Assembly (NCBI GenBank): GCA_030055515.1 | Contig: JASFYI010000005.1 | Location: forward strand, 99,698 to 132,116 | DNA: 32,419 bases | Reading direction: 5' to 3' | DNA from: Methanolinea sp. | GTDB taxonomy: Archaea; Halobacteriota; Methanomicrobia; Methanomicrobiales; Methanospirillaceae | Shown: positions 14,867 to 23,810 of the stretch, in pieces | Numbering within the stretch: position 1 is the first letter of the stretch | How the letters are laid out: the number at the start of each line of letters is the position of its first letter | Translations under genes and position numbers: made by a program | The notes under the pieces: model-generated | Told to the model about the DNA's origin: nothing | The model's input: only the letters and a program-made list of their open reading frames with translations | The model's database searches: none

Positions 14867-15757
14867 GTGCACGCGGACGGACGCGGGACAGGGGACGCGG
14901 GGCACCGGGATGCCTTCCGCGCGTTCCAGAGGTCCGAGGCAACCGAGCACCTCGTCTACGAACGGCTCGCGGGGATGGTCCGGGACGCGGGGAACGCCGC
15001 GGTCCTGCGGGAGATGGCCGCCGAGGAACTCGCGCACGCCCGGTTCTGGCAGGGATACACGGGCGAGGAGGCCGCGCCGGACAGGCTCCGCGCCGCGTGG
15101 TACCTCCTCCTCGCGTGGGTGCTCGGGGTCACCTTCGCGGCGAAGCTCATGGAGAGGGGGGAGCACAGGTCCATCAGCGCGTACAGGGCCCTCTCGGGGG
15201 TCGTTGCCGGCATCGACGAGGTCGTCCGGGACGAGGAAGACCACGAGAGGGCGCTCCTCTCCATGCTCTCCGAGGAGAGGCTCGCCTACATGGGCTCGAT
15301 CGTGCTCGGGCTGAACGACGCCCTCATCGAGTTTTCCGGGAGCCTCGCCGGGTTCACGTTCGCCCTGCGGGAGACGAGGCTCGTCGCGGCGGCGGGGATC
15401 GTCATGGGGATCGCGGCCGCGCTGTCGATGGCATCATCCGAGTACCTCTCCCAGAAGTCTGACCGGAAGGGGCAGGACCCCTCGAGGGCCGCCCTCTACA
15501 CGGGTGCCGCGTACATCGCCACGGTCCTCGTCCTCGTCCTCCCGTTCGTCCTCGCCGGGGACCCGCTCGTCGCCCTCGGGTTGACCATCGCCGCCGCGAT
15601 CCTCGTCATCGCGGCCTTCTCTGCCTATGTCTCCGTCACCCTCGACACCCCGCTCTGGAGTCGGTTCGCGGAGATGGCGGTCCTCTCACTCGGGATCGCG
15701 GGGATCTCGTTCCTCGCGGGGATCGCGGTCCGCGCCCTCCTCCACGTGGATGTCTAG
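14867..15757 (+). CDS. Ferritin-like domain fused to a VIT1-type iron/manganese transporter
   Basis: A 296-residue protein. Residues about 15-130 form a rubrerythrin/ferritin-like four-helix domain with metal ligands in SEATEHLVYERL (Glu24, Glu27), EELAH (Glu54, His57) and RDEEDHE (Glu123-Glu127). Residues 140-296 form the VIT1/CCC1 membrane domain, with GSIVLGLNDALIEFSGSLAG and about five helices. The same fusion occurs in MbfA-type iron exporters, where the ferritin-like part senses or binds iron and the membrane part exports it. Direction of transport here is inferred from that family. The GTG at 14867 is taken as start. It lies two genes from the MsvR-like redox regulator, which fits iron and oxidative-stress control. 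Confidence 0.85.
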   Translation: MHADGRGTGDAGHRDAFRAFQRSEATEHLVYERLAGMVRDAGNAAVLREMAAEELAHARFWQGYTGEEAAPDRLRAAWYLLLAWVLGVTFAAKLMERGEHRSISAYRALSGVVAGIDEVVRDEEDHERALLSMLSEERLAYMGSIVLGLNDALIEFSGSLAGFTFALRETRLVAAAGIVMGIAAALSMASSEYLSQKSDRKGQDPSRAALYTGAAYIATVLVLVLPFVLAGDPLVALGLTIAAAILVIAAFSAYVSVTLDTPLWSRFAEMAVLSLGIAGISFLAGIAVRALLHVDV

Positions 15758-15804
15758 GGAGTATAGAGAGGAGGCCTTGAGGATTCGCACGCTGCGCGGG
15801 GCGT

Positions 15805-15824
15805 GAAAAACAGGGCGTTTTTTC
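15805..15824. terminator. Bidirectional terminator between convergent genes
   Basis: GAAAAACAGGGCGTTTTTTC has an AAAAAC/GTTTTT stem around AGGGC, giving a T run on both strands. It lies between the stops at 15757 (plus) and 15868 (minus), so it can end both transcripts. Confidence 0.6.
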
Positions 15825-15867
15825 TATCACCGCAGGTCGCCCCGGGACACCCCCGCGGTTTTTCCAT

Positions 15868-16140
15868 TCACGCGGTCTTTACCCTGTAGAGAGGTTTCCG
15901 CGCGTCCCTGATGTTGAACTTCGCGATGATGAGCCCGCTTGCGCGCAGCCGTGCGAGCGCGTTCCTGATCGTCCGCGGGGAGAACGGGACCACGCCGATG
16001 ATCTCGTGCAGCGTCCTCTCCCTGCCGTCCGAGAGGAGCGCGTAGACTGCCTTCGCAGACGACGGCAGGCGGTCGACGAGCGGGACCTGCCTGCCCACCT
16101 CAGCCCCTTCGGCCGGGGCCGGGGCCGATGCCACTGTCAT
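15868..16140 (-). CDS. Small winged-helix DNA-binding protein
   Basis: A 90-residue protein. After a disordered Ala/Pro-rich N-terminus of about 20 residues, residues 25-88 form a winged helix. SSAKAVYALLSDGRERTLHEI is the first helix pair, FSPRTIRNALARLRASGLI the recognition helix, and AKFNIRDARKPLYRVK the beta wing. It resembles MarR/ArsR-like domains without any sensor region. AGGTG precedes the ATG at 16140. It is divergent from the MsvR-like regulator and shares its 180-bp control region, so the MsvR-type operator there may control it too. The target genes are unknown. Confidence 0.78.
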   Translation of the reverse strand: MTVASAPAPAEGAEVGRQVPLVDRLPSSAKAVYALLSDGRERTLHEIIGVVPFSPRTIRNALARLRASGLIIAKFNIRDARKPLYRVKTA

Positions 16141-16232
16141 TGCACCTTACTCCTTCTTTTTTTCCGTGTATTCGCGCGTCTCTCCTGCGCCGGGTTGCCC
16201 CGGCGCGTCACCCCGCGCCGCGGGGATCATTT

Positions 16233-16250
16233 GTTCGATATTTTACGAAC
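16233..16250. promoter_or_regulatory. MsvR-type operator box in the divergent promoter region
   Basis: GTTCGATATTTTACGAAC contains TTCGAT-N4-TACGAA, which matches the published MsvR box TTCGTA-N4-TACGAA (from memory) in all but two bases and is bounded by perfect GTTCG/CGAAC arms. A second half-site, TACGAA at 16262-16267, lies ten bases before the TATA box. The gene it precedes encodes an MsvR-like protein, so autoregulation is likely. Confidence 0.7.
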
Positions 16251-16276
16251 ATTTGAGTATGTACGAACCATATGTA

Positions 16277-16314
16277 TTTATACTTTTCGTGCGCATTCTC
16301 GGTACAACGGAGGG
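16277..16314 (+). promoter_or_regulatory. TATA box and Shine-Dalgarno sequence of the MsvR-like gene
   Basis: TTTATAC (16277-16283) is a good TATA box, directly downstream of the TACGAA half-site. GGAGGG (16309-16314) ends six bases before the GTG at 16321 and decides that start. The message would have a leader of only about 15 bases. Confidence 0.65.
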
Positions 16315-16320
16315 CCACGC

Positions 16321-17115
16321 GTGACGACCGGCGAATCCCCGCGGGAGGGGGCACAGAGGTTCATCCGGATCTGCGCGTCCGACCGCGGCCTCGTGGCGAT
16401 CGACAGCCCGCTCAAGGGCAAGATCCTCGAGATCCTCGAGGCAGGCGAGACCGACTTCGAGGAGATCGTGAGCCGGTCGGGCAGGGCGAAGTCGACCGTC
16501 TCTGCGCACTTAAAAGCCCTCACGGAAGCGGGAATCGCGGTCTCGAGGCCCGATCCCTCGGACGGCCGCAGGCGGCTCTTCTCCCTCAACGGCAAGATCA
16601 TCATGCGGACCCTCGCGCTCGACCGCGACATGGAGTGGATCGACCGGTTCTTCCCCGGGAGCCTCCCCCCCGATGCGACGACCCGCGATGTCTACAGCGT
16701 CATCCTCACGAGCCTGCGCGTGAGCCTGATCTCGGAGGGGATCGAGATGCACCCCCTCTTCTCGCGCGCGGGGCGGAGGGCGGGGGAGGCGATCTACCCC
16801 CTCGTGAGGGACGACGACACCCGGTCCTTCATCTCCCGCGTCTCGCGGTTCTGGGAGAGTCACGGCCTTGGGACGCTCGCGCTCGAGCGGGCGGATCCCC
16901 CGACGCTCGTCATCAGGGATTGCTTTGAGTGCGCAAGACTCCCCATGACGGGAAAACCGGAGTGCTCATTCGGCGCCGGGATCCTCTCTGCCCTCTTTTC
17001 CGCGCACTGCGGCGACGCGAGGGAGGCCGTCGAGAAGAACTGCTACGCGACGGGGAGCAACCTCTGCAGGTTCGAGATCTGGGAGGCGGGGGGGGACATC
17101 CCCCGGGCCCGGTAG
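16321..17115 (+). CDS. msvR: MsvR-like redox-sensing transcriptional regulator (winged helix plus V4R domain)
   Basis: A 264-residue protein. Residues about 25-95 form an ArsR-like winged helix (IVSRSGRAKSTVSAHLKALTEAG). Residues about 125-255 form a V4R domain, including FGAGILSALFSAHCGDAREAVEKN and CYATGSNLCRFEIW. Cysteines are at 18, 201, 204, 215, 230, 241 and 249, and the cluster in the V4R part fits the redox-active cysteines of MsvR. That methanogen-specific regulator changes its DNA binding on oxidation. The promoter holds an MsvR-type box, which strongly supports the assignment. It probably controls itself and oxidative-stress genes; the divergent winged-helix gene is another candidate target. 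Other methanogen V4R regulators exist, so some doubt remains. Confidence 0.78.
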   Translation: MTTGESPREGAQRFIRICASDRGLVAIDSPLKGKILEILEAGETDFEEIVSRSGRAKSTVSAHLKALTEAGIAVSRPDPSDGRRRLFSLNGKIIMRTLALDRDMEWIDRFFPGSLPPDATTRDVYSVILTSLRVSLISEGIEMHPLFSRAGRRAGEAIYPLVRDDDTRSFISRVSRFWESHGLGTLALERADPPTLVIRDCFECARLPMTGKPECSFGAGILSALFSAHCGDAREAVEKNCYATGSNLCRFEIWEAGGDIPRAR

Positions 17116-17207
17116 ACCGCCACGAAGGGAAATGTTTTTGCTCTCGGTGGGAATGTGACACGTGAGGGGAGGAAACCCCGCACATCCAGCCTCCCCGCCA
17201 CGCGCCC

Positions 17208-20200
17208 ATGATCACCGTCCTCTACGTCGACGACGAGCCGGCCCTGCTCGACCTCACGAAGATGTACCTCCAGAGGACCGGTCGCTTCTCCGTGGACGTC
17301 GCCGACTCCGCGTTCCGGGCCCTCGAGATGCGGAAAACGCGGAAGTACGACGCGATCGTCTCCGACTACCAGATGCCGGGGATGGACGGTCTTTCCCTCC
17401 TCCGGGCGATCCGCAAGTCCGGGGACGCAACGCCGTTCATCATCTTCACCGGGAAGGGGAGGGAGGAGGTCGCAATACAGGCCTTCGAGAGCGGCGCGGA
17501 TTTCTACATCCAGAAGGGCGGGGACGTGAAGGCCCAGTTCGCCGAGCTCGGGCGCAAGATAGAGAGGGCCGTCGAGCTCCGGAGGGCCGAGGACGACCGC
17601 CGCGAGGTGGACGAGCGGCTCCGCCAGATCATCGACTTCCTCCCGGACGCGACGTTCGCAATCGACAGGGACGGGACTGTGATCGCGTGGAACAGGGCGA
17701 TGGAGAGGATGACCGGCATCCCGGCGGGGGAGATCCTCGGGAAGGGGAACTACGAGTACGCGCTCCCCTTCTACCGCGAGCGCCGCCCCGTCCTCGTCGA
17801 CCTCGTCCTCCGGCACGATCCCGCGACAGAAGCGAAGTACCCGTACGTGCGGAGGGTGGGCAGGAAACTCTACTCCGAGATCTCCATCCCCCACCTCAAC
17901 GGCGGGAAGGGTGCCCACCTCTGGTTCACCGCGTCCCCGCTCTACGACCGCAGCGGCCGGATCACGGGCGCGATAGAGTCCATCCGGGACATCACCGAGC
18001 GCAAGAGGGCTGAATCCGCCCTCGCGGAGAGCGAGAAGCGATTCCGCGACCTCTCCGACCTCCTCCCCCTCACCGTCTTCGAGATGGACCGGCACTGCGT
18101 CCTTTCCTACGCGAACAGGGCCGCTTTCGAGATGTTCGGCTACACCCGCGGGGATTTCGAGGGGGGGCTCTCCGCCCTCCAGATGATCGCCCCGGAAGAC
18201 AGGGAGAGGGCCCGGGTGGCGATAGATGCGATCCTCTCCGGGAAGCGCAAGCCGCCGCTCCCCCCGGGCGACTACACGGGCCTCCGGAAGGACGGGTCGA
18301 GATTCCCCCTCACGGTCTATTCCTCCCCCATCGTCTCGGGGGACACGATCGTGGGCATCCGCGGGATCATCACCGACAACACGTCGCGGAAGGCATACGA
18401 GGACGCCCTCCGCGAGCGGGAGAGTCTCTACCGGACGATCTTCGAGACGGCGGGGACGGCGATGGTCCTCATCGAGGCCGACGGGACGATCAGCCTCGCG
18501 AATTCCGGCTTTGCACGTTTAAGCGGGTATTCCAGAGAAGAGATCGAGAACAGGAAGAAATGGATGGAATTCGTGGTCCCCGAAGACCTCGACCGGATGG
18601 TCGCGCAGCACCGCCTCCGCAGGACCGACCCGGAGAAGGCCCTCAAATCCTACGAGTTCCGGTTCGTCACGAGGACCGGGGAGATCCGCGACATCCACCT
18701 GACCGTGGACATCATCCCGGGCACGGACAGGAGCGTTGCCTCCCTGCTCGACTTCACGGAGCGCAAGAGGGCTGAATCCGCCCTCCGCGAGGCGACGGCA
18801 GAGTACACGCACCTCCTCGAGAGTGTCCAGGACGTGTACGTGAGGGTCGACCTCGGGGGGAGGCTTGTCAAGGCGAGCCGCTCGTTCGCAACGCTCCTTG
18901 GGTACGACGACCTCGCCGAGTGCATCGGGAAACCGGTCGCGGAGACGTTCTATTTCCACCCCCCGGACTGGGAGAGGTTCCTTGAGGAGGTCCTGCGGGA
19001 AGGGAGAGTGACGGACTACGAGATCGTCCTGAAGAGGAAGGACGGGTCCCCGGTCATCGTCTCGACGAACAGCCACCTCTGGTACGGGCCGGACGGGACC
19101 CTCCGCGGCGTCGAGGGGATCTTCCGCGACGTCACCGAGCGCAAGGCCTTCGAGAAGGCGCTCGCGGAGAGCGAGGCTTGCTACAGGGACGTCGTCGAGA
19201 CGCGGACGGAGCTCATCTCGCGGTTCACTCCGGACGGGACGCACGTCTTTGCAAACGACGCGTACTGCAGGTACTTCGGTCTCCCGCGGGAGGGGATCAT
19301 CGGGAGGCGTTTCAGGCCAAATATCCCCCCCGAGGACAGGAAACGGCTCGCGGAGTTCTTTTCCTCCCTCACCCCGGAGAACCCGGCCGGGACGATCGTC
19401 CACAGGGTCGTCCTGCCGGACGGGAGGGTCCGGTGGCACAGGTGGACAGACCGGGCGTTCTTCGACGGGGAGGGGCGCGCCGTCGAGTACCAGTCGGTGG
19501 GACAGGACATCACGGACCTCGTCGAGGCCGAGGAACGGCTCCGGCTCTCGTTCGAGGCGACGAGGGACGGGTACTGGGACTGGGACATCCCAACCGGGAA
19601 CGCGTTCTTCAGCCCCCAGTACCACAGGATGCTCGGGTACGAGCCGGGGTCGTTGCCCGGACACTACGCGACGTGGAGGAGCCTCGTCCACCCCGACGAC
19701 ATCGCCCGGACGGAAGGCGAGATATGGAGGGCGCTTATGGCGGGCGAGGAGGGATTCTCGGTCGAGTTCCGGATGCGGCGGAAGGACGGCGACTGGGCGT
19801 GGATCCTCGCGCGCGGGATGGTCGTCGGGAGGGACGAAGAGGGAAGGCCTCTCCGGATGGTGGGCACCCACGTGGACATCACCGACCGGAAGGTGATAGA
19901 GGAGGCACTCCGCGAGGCGAACCGGAAGATCACCCTCCTCTCGGGCATCACGCGCCACGACATCGCAAACCAGCTCACGGCGATCCGGGGGTACGCGGCG
20001 ATCGGCGCGGGGAGCACGGCGGATCCCGACGCGGGGGCACTCTTCCGGAAGATCGACGAGGCCAGCGAGAAGATCGCGCGGTTCCTCGAGTTCACGAAGG
20101 TGTACCAGGAGATCGGGGTGCACGCCCCGACGTGGCAGTCGATCCGCGAGGTCGTCCGCGGCCTCGACCCGGGCCCCCTCACGGTGACCTGCGACTGCGA

Positions 20201-20567
20201 CGCCGAGGTCCTCGCCGACCCGATGCTCGGGCGGGTCTTTGGAAACATCGTCGAGAACGCGTCCCGCCACGGGGGGAAGGCGACCCGCGTCTCGGTCTCG
20301 TGCGAGGAGCGCGAGGACGGGCTCCTCGTGGTAGTAGCCGACGACGGGGTCGGGATCCCCGCGGGGGAGAAGGAGAGGATCTTCGAGAAGGGTTACGGGA
20401 ATCACACGGGGTTTGGCCTCTTCCTCGCGCGGGAGATCCTCGCCCTCACGGGGATCGCGATCCGCGAGACAGGCACGCCCGGAGAGGGGGCGCGCTTTGA
20501 GCTCCTCGTCCCCCACGGGAAGTACAGGCGCGTATTTATGTCACGTGGGAACAGAAAAATGGAGTGA
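17208..20567 (+). CDS. Hybrid sensor histidine kinase with N-terminal receiver and six PAS domains
   Basis: A 1119-residue cytoplasmic protein with no membrane helix. Residues 1-125 are a receiver domain with the acidic pair Asp8/Asp9, the phospho-acceptor Asp53 (IVSDYQMPGMDG) and Lys in FYIQKGG. Six PAS domains follow, at about 137-267, 277-395, 406-522, 533-647, 657-774 and 777-897; the last has the DGYWDWDIPTG opening and a PAC ending. The kinase core has His917 in GITRHDIANQLTAIRGY, an N box at about 1010 (FGNIVENASRHGG) and DDGVGIP at about 1045. The H box is the methanogen variant with RHDI. The signals sensed are unknown. The next gene is another kinase of the same subtype five bases on. 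Confidence 0.9.
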   Translation: MITVLYVDDEPALLDLTKMYLQRTGRFSVDVADSAFRALEMRKTRKYDAIVSDYQMPGMDGLSLLRAIRKSGDATPFIIFTGKGREEVAIQAFESGADFYIQKGGDVKAQFAELGRKIERAVELRRAEDDRREVDERLRQIIDFLPDATFAIDRDGTVIAWNRAMERMTGIPAGEILGKGNYEYALPFYRERRPVLVDLVLRHDPATEAKYPYVRRVGRKLYSEISIPHLNGGKGAHLWFTASPLYDRSGRITGAIESIRDITERKRAESALAESEKRFRDLSDLLPLTVFEMDRHCVLSYANRAAFEMFGYTRGDFEGGLSALQMIAPEDRERARVAIDAILSGKRKPPLPPGDYTGLRKDGSRFPLTVYSSPIVSGDTIVGIRGIITDNTSRKAYEDALRERESLYRTIFETAGTAMVLIEADGTISLANSGFARLSGYSREEIENRKKWMEFVVPEDLDRMVAQHRLRRTDPEKALKSYEFRFVTRTGEIRDIHLTVDIIPGTDRSVASLLDFTERKRAESALREATAEYTHLLESVQDVYVRVDLGGRLVKASRSFATLLGYDDLAECIGKPVAETFYFHPPDWERFLEEVLREGRVTDYEIVLKRKDGSPVIVSTNSHLWYGPDGTLRGVEGIFRDVTERKAFEKALAESEACYRDVVETRTELISRFTPDGTHVFANDAYCRYFGLPREGIIGRRFRPNIPPEDRKRLAEFFSSLTPENPAGTIVHRVVLPDGRVRWHRWTDRAFFDGEGRAVEYQSVGQDITDLVEAEERLRLSFEATRDGYWDWDIPTGNAFFSPQYHRMLGYEPGSLPGHYATWRSLVHPDDIARTEGEIWRALMAGEEGFSVEFRMRRKDGDWAWILARGMVVGRDEEGRPLRMVGTHVDITDRKVIEEALREANRKITLLSGITRHDIANQLTAIRGYAAIGAGSTADPDAGALFRKIDEASEKIARFLEFTKVYQEIGVHAPTWQSIREVVRGLDPGPLTVTCDCDAEVLADPMLGRVFGNIVENASRHGGKATRVSVSCEEREDGLLVVVADDGVGIPAGEKERIFEKGYGNHTGFGLFLAREILALTGIAIRETGTPGEGARFELLVPHGKYRRVFMSRGNRKME

Positions 20568-20572
20568 ACAGG

Positions 20573-21970
20573 ATGAATCCCGCCGCGTCCCCGGGGGAGG
20601 ATGCACGCCACACGGCCAAGAGGCTGCTCCCCGTGGTCCTGCTCGTCGCGACGACCGCGGCCGGGTTTGCCATCTGCGTGCTCGCCCTCATGGCGGGCTG
20701 GCTCACGATCTTCCAGAACGTCCTCTACATCCCGATCATCATCGCGTGCGTCTACTTCCTGCGGCGGGGGTTCGCCGTCTCTGTCGGGATCGCGCTCGGC
20801 TACTTTGCGCTGATGGCCCGGTTCTCGCAGGATCCCGCCGTCCTTCAGGGGGCCCTCATCCGGGTCGCGATCTTCGTCCTCGTCGCGGCGGTCGTCACGT
20901 ACCTCGCCGAGGTCCGGGCCCGCGCAGAGCGGGACCTGCGGGAGGCAAACGAGTACCTCACGAACCTCATCGCGTATGCGAACGCCCCCATCGTCGTCTG
21001 GGACAGGGACTACCGGATCACGCGGTTCAACAGGGCGTTTTCCCAGCTCACCGGGATCCCACCCGGGGAGGCGATCGGGTCGCGCATCGGGATCCTCTTC
21101 CCCGAGGCGACCCGCGAGTCCTCAATGGAGGTCATCCGCCGGGCGACCGCGGGAGAGGCAATGGAAGTCGCCGATATCCCGGTCCTCCAGCGGACCGGGG
21201 AGGTGAGGACGGTCCTCTGGAACTCGGCGAACATCCACGGGCCCGACGGGGTCTCGGTCATCGCGACGATCGCGCAGGGGCAGGACATCACCGAGCGCAA
21301 GAGGGTGGAAGAGGCCCTCCAGATGGCGAACAGGAAGCTCAACCTCCTCTCCTCCATCACCCGGCACGACATCAACAACCAGCTCACCGTCATCCAGGGC
21401 TACGCGGCGCTCCTCTCCGAGGAGCGGCTCGACCCGGCGATACAGGAGAGGGTGGGGGTGATCGCGAGGGCCGCGGAACGGATCGCGGCGATCATCCGGT
21501 TCACGAAGGAGTACGAGAGCATCGGCGTCCACGCGCCGGCGTGGCACGACTGCCGGCAACTCGTGGATACCTCGGCCCGGGAGGTCTCGCTCGGCGACGT
21601 GCGGGTCGTAAACGACATCCCCGCGGGGCTCGAGGTCTTCGCCGACCCCCTCATCCACAGGGTCATCTTCAACCTCGTGGACAACGCCGTCCGGTACGGG
21701 GGGAAGGTCACGAGGGTCCGGTTCGCCGCCGAGGAGGCTGGTGACGGATGCACGATCACCTGCGAGGACGACGGGCACGGCATCCCCGCGGAGGAGAAGG
21801 AGAAGATCTTCGGGAGGGGCTACGGGAAGAACACCGGGATGGGCCTCTTCCTCTCCCGCGAGATCCTCGCGATCACGGGGATCTCCATCCGGGAGACCGG
21901 CAGGCCGGGAGAGGGTGCACGGTTCAAGCTCCTCGTCCCCCGCGGGAAGTACAGGGTTGCTTCCACGTGA
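20573..21970 (+). CDS. Membrane sensor histidine kinase with one PAS domain
   Basis: A 465-residue protein. Residues about 20-115 form four membrane helices of the same MASE-like type as the protein at 10785-12140, with FQNVLYIPIIIACVYFLRRG. A PAS domain spans about 127-246. The kinase core has His265 in SITRHDINNQLTVIQGYAALL, an N box at about 364 (FNLVDNAVRYGG) and DDGHGIP at about 399. ATG at 20573 is chosen because GGAGTGA lies five bases before it; a GTG at 20564 overlaps the previous stop. Its C-terminus (ETGRPGEGARFKLLVP) nearly repeats that of the preceding kinase, so the cores are close paralogues. No response regulator follows. Confidence 0.88.
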   Translation: MNPAASPGEDARHTAKRLLPVVLLVATTAAGFAICVLALMAGWLTIFQNVLYIPIIIACVYFLRRGFAVSVGIALGYFALMARFSQDPAVLQGALIRVAIFVLVAAVVTYLAEVRARAERDLREANEYLTNLIAYANAPIVVWDRDYRITRFNRAFSQLTGIPPGEAIGSRIGILFPEATRESSMEVIRRATAGEAMEVADIPVLQRTGEVRTVLWNSANIHGPDGVSVIATIAQGQDITERKRVEEALQMANRKLNLLSSITRHDINNQLTVIQGYAALLSEERLDPAIQERVGVIARAAERIAAIIRFTKEYESIGVHAPAWHDCRQLVDTSAREVSLGDVRVVNDIPAGLEVFADPLIHRVIFNLVDNAVRYGGKVTRVRFAAEEAGDGCTITCEDDGHGIPAEEKEKIFGRGYGKNTGMGLFLSREILAITGISIRETGRPGEGARFKLLVPRGKYRVAST

Positions 21971-22025
21971 CCGCGCTCCCCCTCCCGCAAAGTGCGATCG
22001 TTTCACCGGGGGGAGGGAATGTTTA

Positions 22026-22066
22026 TTTATATAGGGATCTCTCATCTCATCCAGAGCAAAGGTGAG
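22026..22066 (+). promoter_or_regulatory. Strong TATA box and Shine-Dalgarno sequence of the first PKD protein gene
   Basis: TTTATATA at 22026-22033 is a near-ideal archaeal TATA box in an A+T-rich island. AAAGGTGAG (22058-22066) is a strong ribosome-binding site ending three bases before the ATG at 22070. Together they suggest high expression of the surface protein. Confidence 0.7.
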
Positions 22067-22069
22067 ACC

Positions 22070-23680
22070 ATGAGAATCCCCCTATTCATGCTCCTCGCGT
22101 GCGGGATCCTCGCGTCCTGCATGGTGACACTCTCCTGCGTGGCGGATGAACCCCAGGAGTTCCCGGGCGATTCACCGTCATGCGACACGTGCGGCACAGT
22201 CCCGCTCGGGGACGGTGACGACGGCGTTCCCCCCGGCAACGGGCAGGGTGGGGATGAGCAGGGTGACGGTGATGCCGGCGACGCGGGCGAGATCGTCGTC
22301 CTCCCGGAGGACGAAGGGGTTCCCGGCCCCGTGTGGGCGTTCCCCGATCCATCCTGCGTGGTGCAGGGCGAGCCGATCTGGATCCACGGCACCGCGGAGG
22401 GCAACCCGCCGGTCGTCGCGGTCTGGATCTTCGGGGAGGGGTACTTCTCCTACACGACCCTCGAGGTGACCGGGAAGGGGACGTTCGACCTCGAGATCCC
22501 GGGCGAGGAGACTGCAACGCTTTCCCCCGGCGACTACTTCGTGATCGCCCAGCACCCGATGGAGAACGGTGCCCTCGACGTCTCCCCGGACGAGACGATG
22601 GAGAGGGTGTGCAGCACCTCGCCCGAGCCCGGGACGGTCCTCTTCCCGCTGAAGGGCGATGGCGCGCTCGCGGGGCAGGAGGCGTTCGAGGCGGTCCTCG
22701 GGGCGATCGAGGATCCCGCGGTCGACGACGTCGCGTTCGCGTTCAAGTTCCCGGTCGATACCGTGGAGGCCACGGGGGACGAAGGGGGAGACAGCGAAGC
22801 GGAGCCGATCTCCGAGCCGATCCCCCTCAAGCAGGTGAACGCGACACCGGCAGCGAACTTCACGGCGTCCCCGACCACGGGCCCCGCCCCGCTCGAGGTG
22901 ACCTTCACCGACACGTCGGCGGGCGTCGTCCACTCGAGGTTCTGGACATTCGGCGACGGGACGACCGCGTGGAGCAACGGGAGCGCGACCGTGACCCACG
23001 TGTACGCGTTGCCCGGGAACTACTCCGTCTCACTCACCGTGGCAAACGACGGGGGCGAGGACACCCTCGCGCGGGACGACCTCGTCCGCGTGGCGCCGTC
23101 CGGACCGCGGCCGATCCCGTTCTTCACGGCGAACAGGACGTTCGGGGTCGCCCCGCTCACCGTCCAGTTCACGGACAGGTCGAAGCGCGGGCCGCTCGCG
23201 TGGCACTGGGACTTCGGCGACGGGAACACCTCGTCCGAGAAGGACCCGGTCCACACCTACGCGTCCCCCGGGACCTACACGGTCACCCTCACGGTCTGGA
23301 ACAGCGGCGGGAGCGCGACCGCGTCGCTCCCCGTCATGGTGCGGGCAGCGCCGGTCTTCCCGGTCCCCACGCCGACCGTGACGATCCCGCTATTGCCCAC
23401 CATCTCCCCGCGCCCGACCCTCCCGCCGCTCCCCGGCCAGCCGCCGGTCGCGTTCTTCAAGGCGAACGTGACCATGGGCAGGGCCCCGCTCGCGGTCCAG
23501 TTCACCGACATGTCCTTCAATGCCCCCACCGCGTGGGCGTGGGACTTCGGTGACGGGGCGAACTCCACCGAGAGGAACCCGGTCCACGTGTACGTGCTCC
23601 CCGGGACCTACACGGTCACCCTCACGGTCCGCAACGCTGCGGGCGAGGGATCGACGCAGAGGCCGGTCTTCGCGCGGTGA
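22070..23680 (+). CDS. Secreted surface protein with three PKD domains
   Basis: A 536-residue protein. Residues 1-26 (MRIPLFMLLACGILASCMV onward) look like a signal peptide; the ATG at 22070 is fixed by the ribosome-binding site. Then comes a Gly/Asp-rich acidic linker of about 60 residues and a domain of about 150 residues (VQGEPIWIHGTAEGNPPVVA, LAGQEAFEAVLGAIEDPAVD) that recalls a region of methanogen surface proteins. PKD domains with FGDGTTAWS, WDFGDGNTSS and WDFGDGANST follow; a Pro/Thr-rich linker separates the second and third. PKD folds stiffen or link cell-surface proteins. There is no C-terminal membrane anchor or sorting tail; it ends in RPVFAR. Confidence 0.85.
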   Translation: MRIPLFMLLACGILASCMVTLSCVADEPQEFPGDSPSCDTCGTVPLGDGDDGVPPGNGQGGDEQGDGDAGDAGEIVVLPEDEGVPGPVWAFPDPSCVVQGEPIWIHGTAEGNPPVVAVWIFGEGYFSYTTLEVTGKGTFDLEIPGEETATLSPGDYFVIAQHPMENGALDVSPDETMERVCSTSPEPGTVLFPLKGDGALAGQEAFEAVLGAIEDPAVDDVAFAFKFPVDTVEATGDEGGDSEAEPISEPIPLKQVNATPAANFTASPTTGPAPLEVTFTDTSAGVVHSRFWTFGDGTTAWSNGSATVTHVYALPGNYSVSLTVANDGGEDTLARDDLVRVAPSGPRPIPFFTANRTFGVAPLTVQFTDRSKRGPLAWHWDFGDGNTSSEKDPVHTYASPGTYTVTLTVWNSGGSATASLPVMVRAAPVFPVPTPTVTIPLLPTISPRPTLPPLPGQPPVAFFKANVTMGRAPLAVQFTDMSFNAPTAWAWDFGDGANSTERNPVHVYVLPGTYTVTLTVRNAAGEGSTQRPVFAR

Positions 23681-23698
23681 CCGGCACTCCCCCTCCCC

Positions 23699-23712
23699 TT
23701 TTTCCCCCTTTT
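23699..23712 (+). terminator. T-rich tract after the first PKD gene
   Basis: TTTTTCCCCCTTTT lies 19 bases after the stop at 23680, in the 130-base gap before the second PKD gene. It fits an archaeal T-tract terminator. Confidence 0.45.
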
Positions 23713-23810
23713 CCCGCTCCCCGGGCCCTCCCCGTACCCCGCACCCGGTTTTCCCGCCCGGGAAACACTTTTTACTTCCCGTACCTCCATTCCTTATCGT
23801 GGTGGCGAGA

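Noticed and set aside
20564-20572. GTG at 20564 as start of the second kinase
   Set aside because: ATG at 20573 has GGAGTGA at good spacing, while the GTG has no ribosome-binding site. It remains possible by translational coupling.
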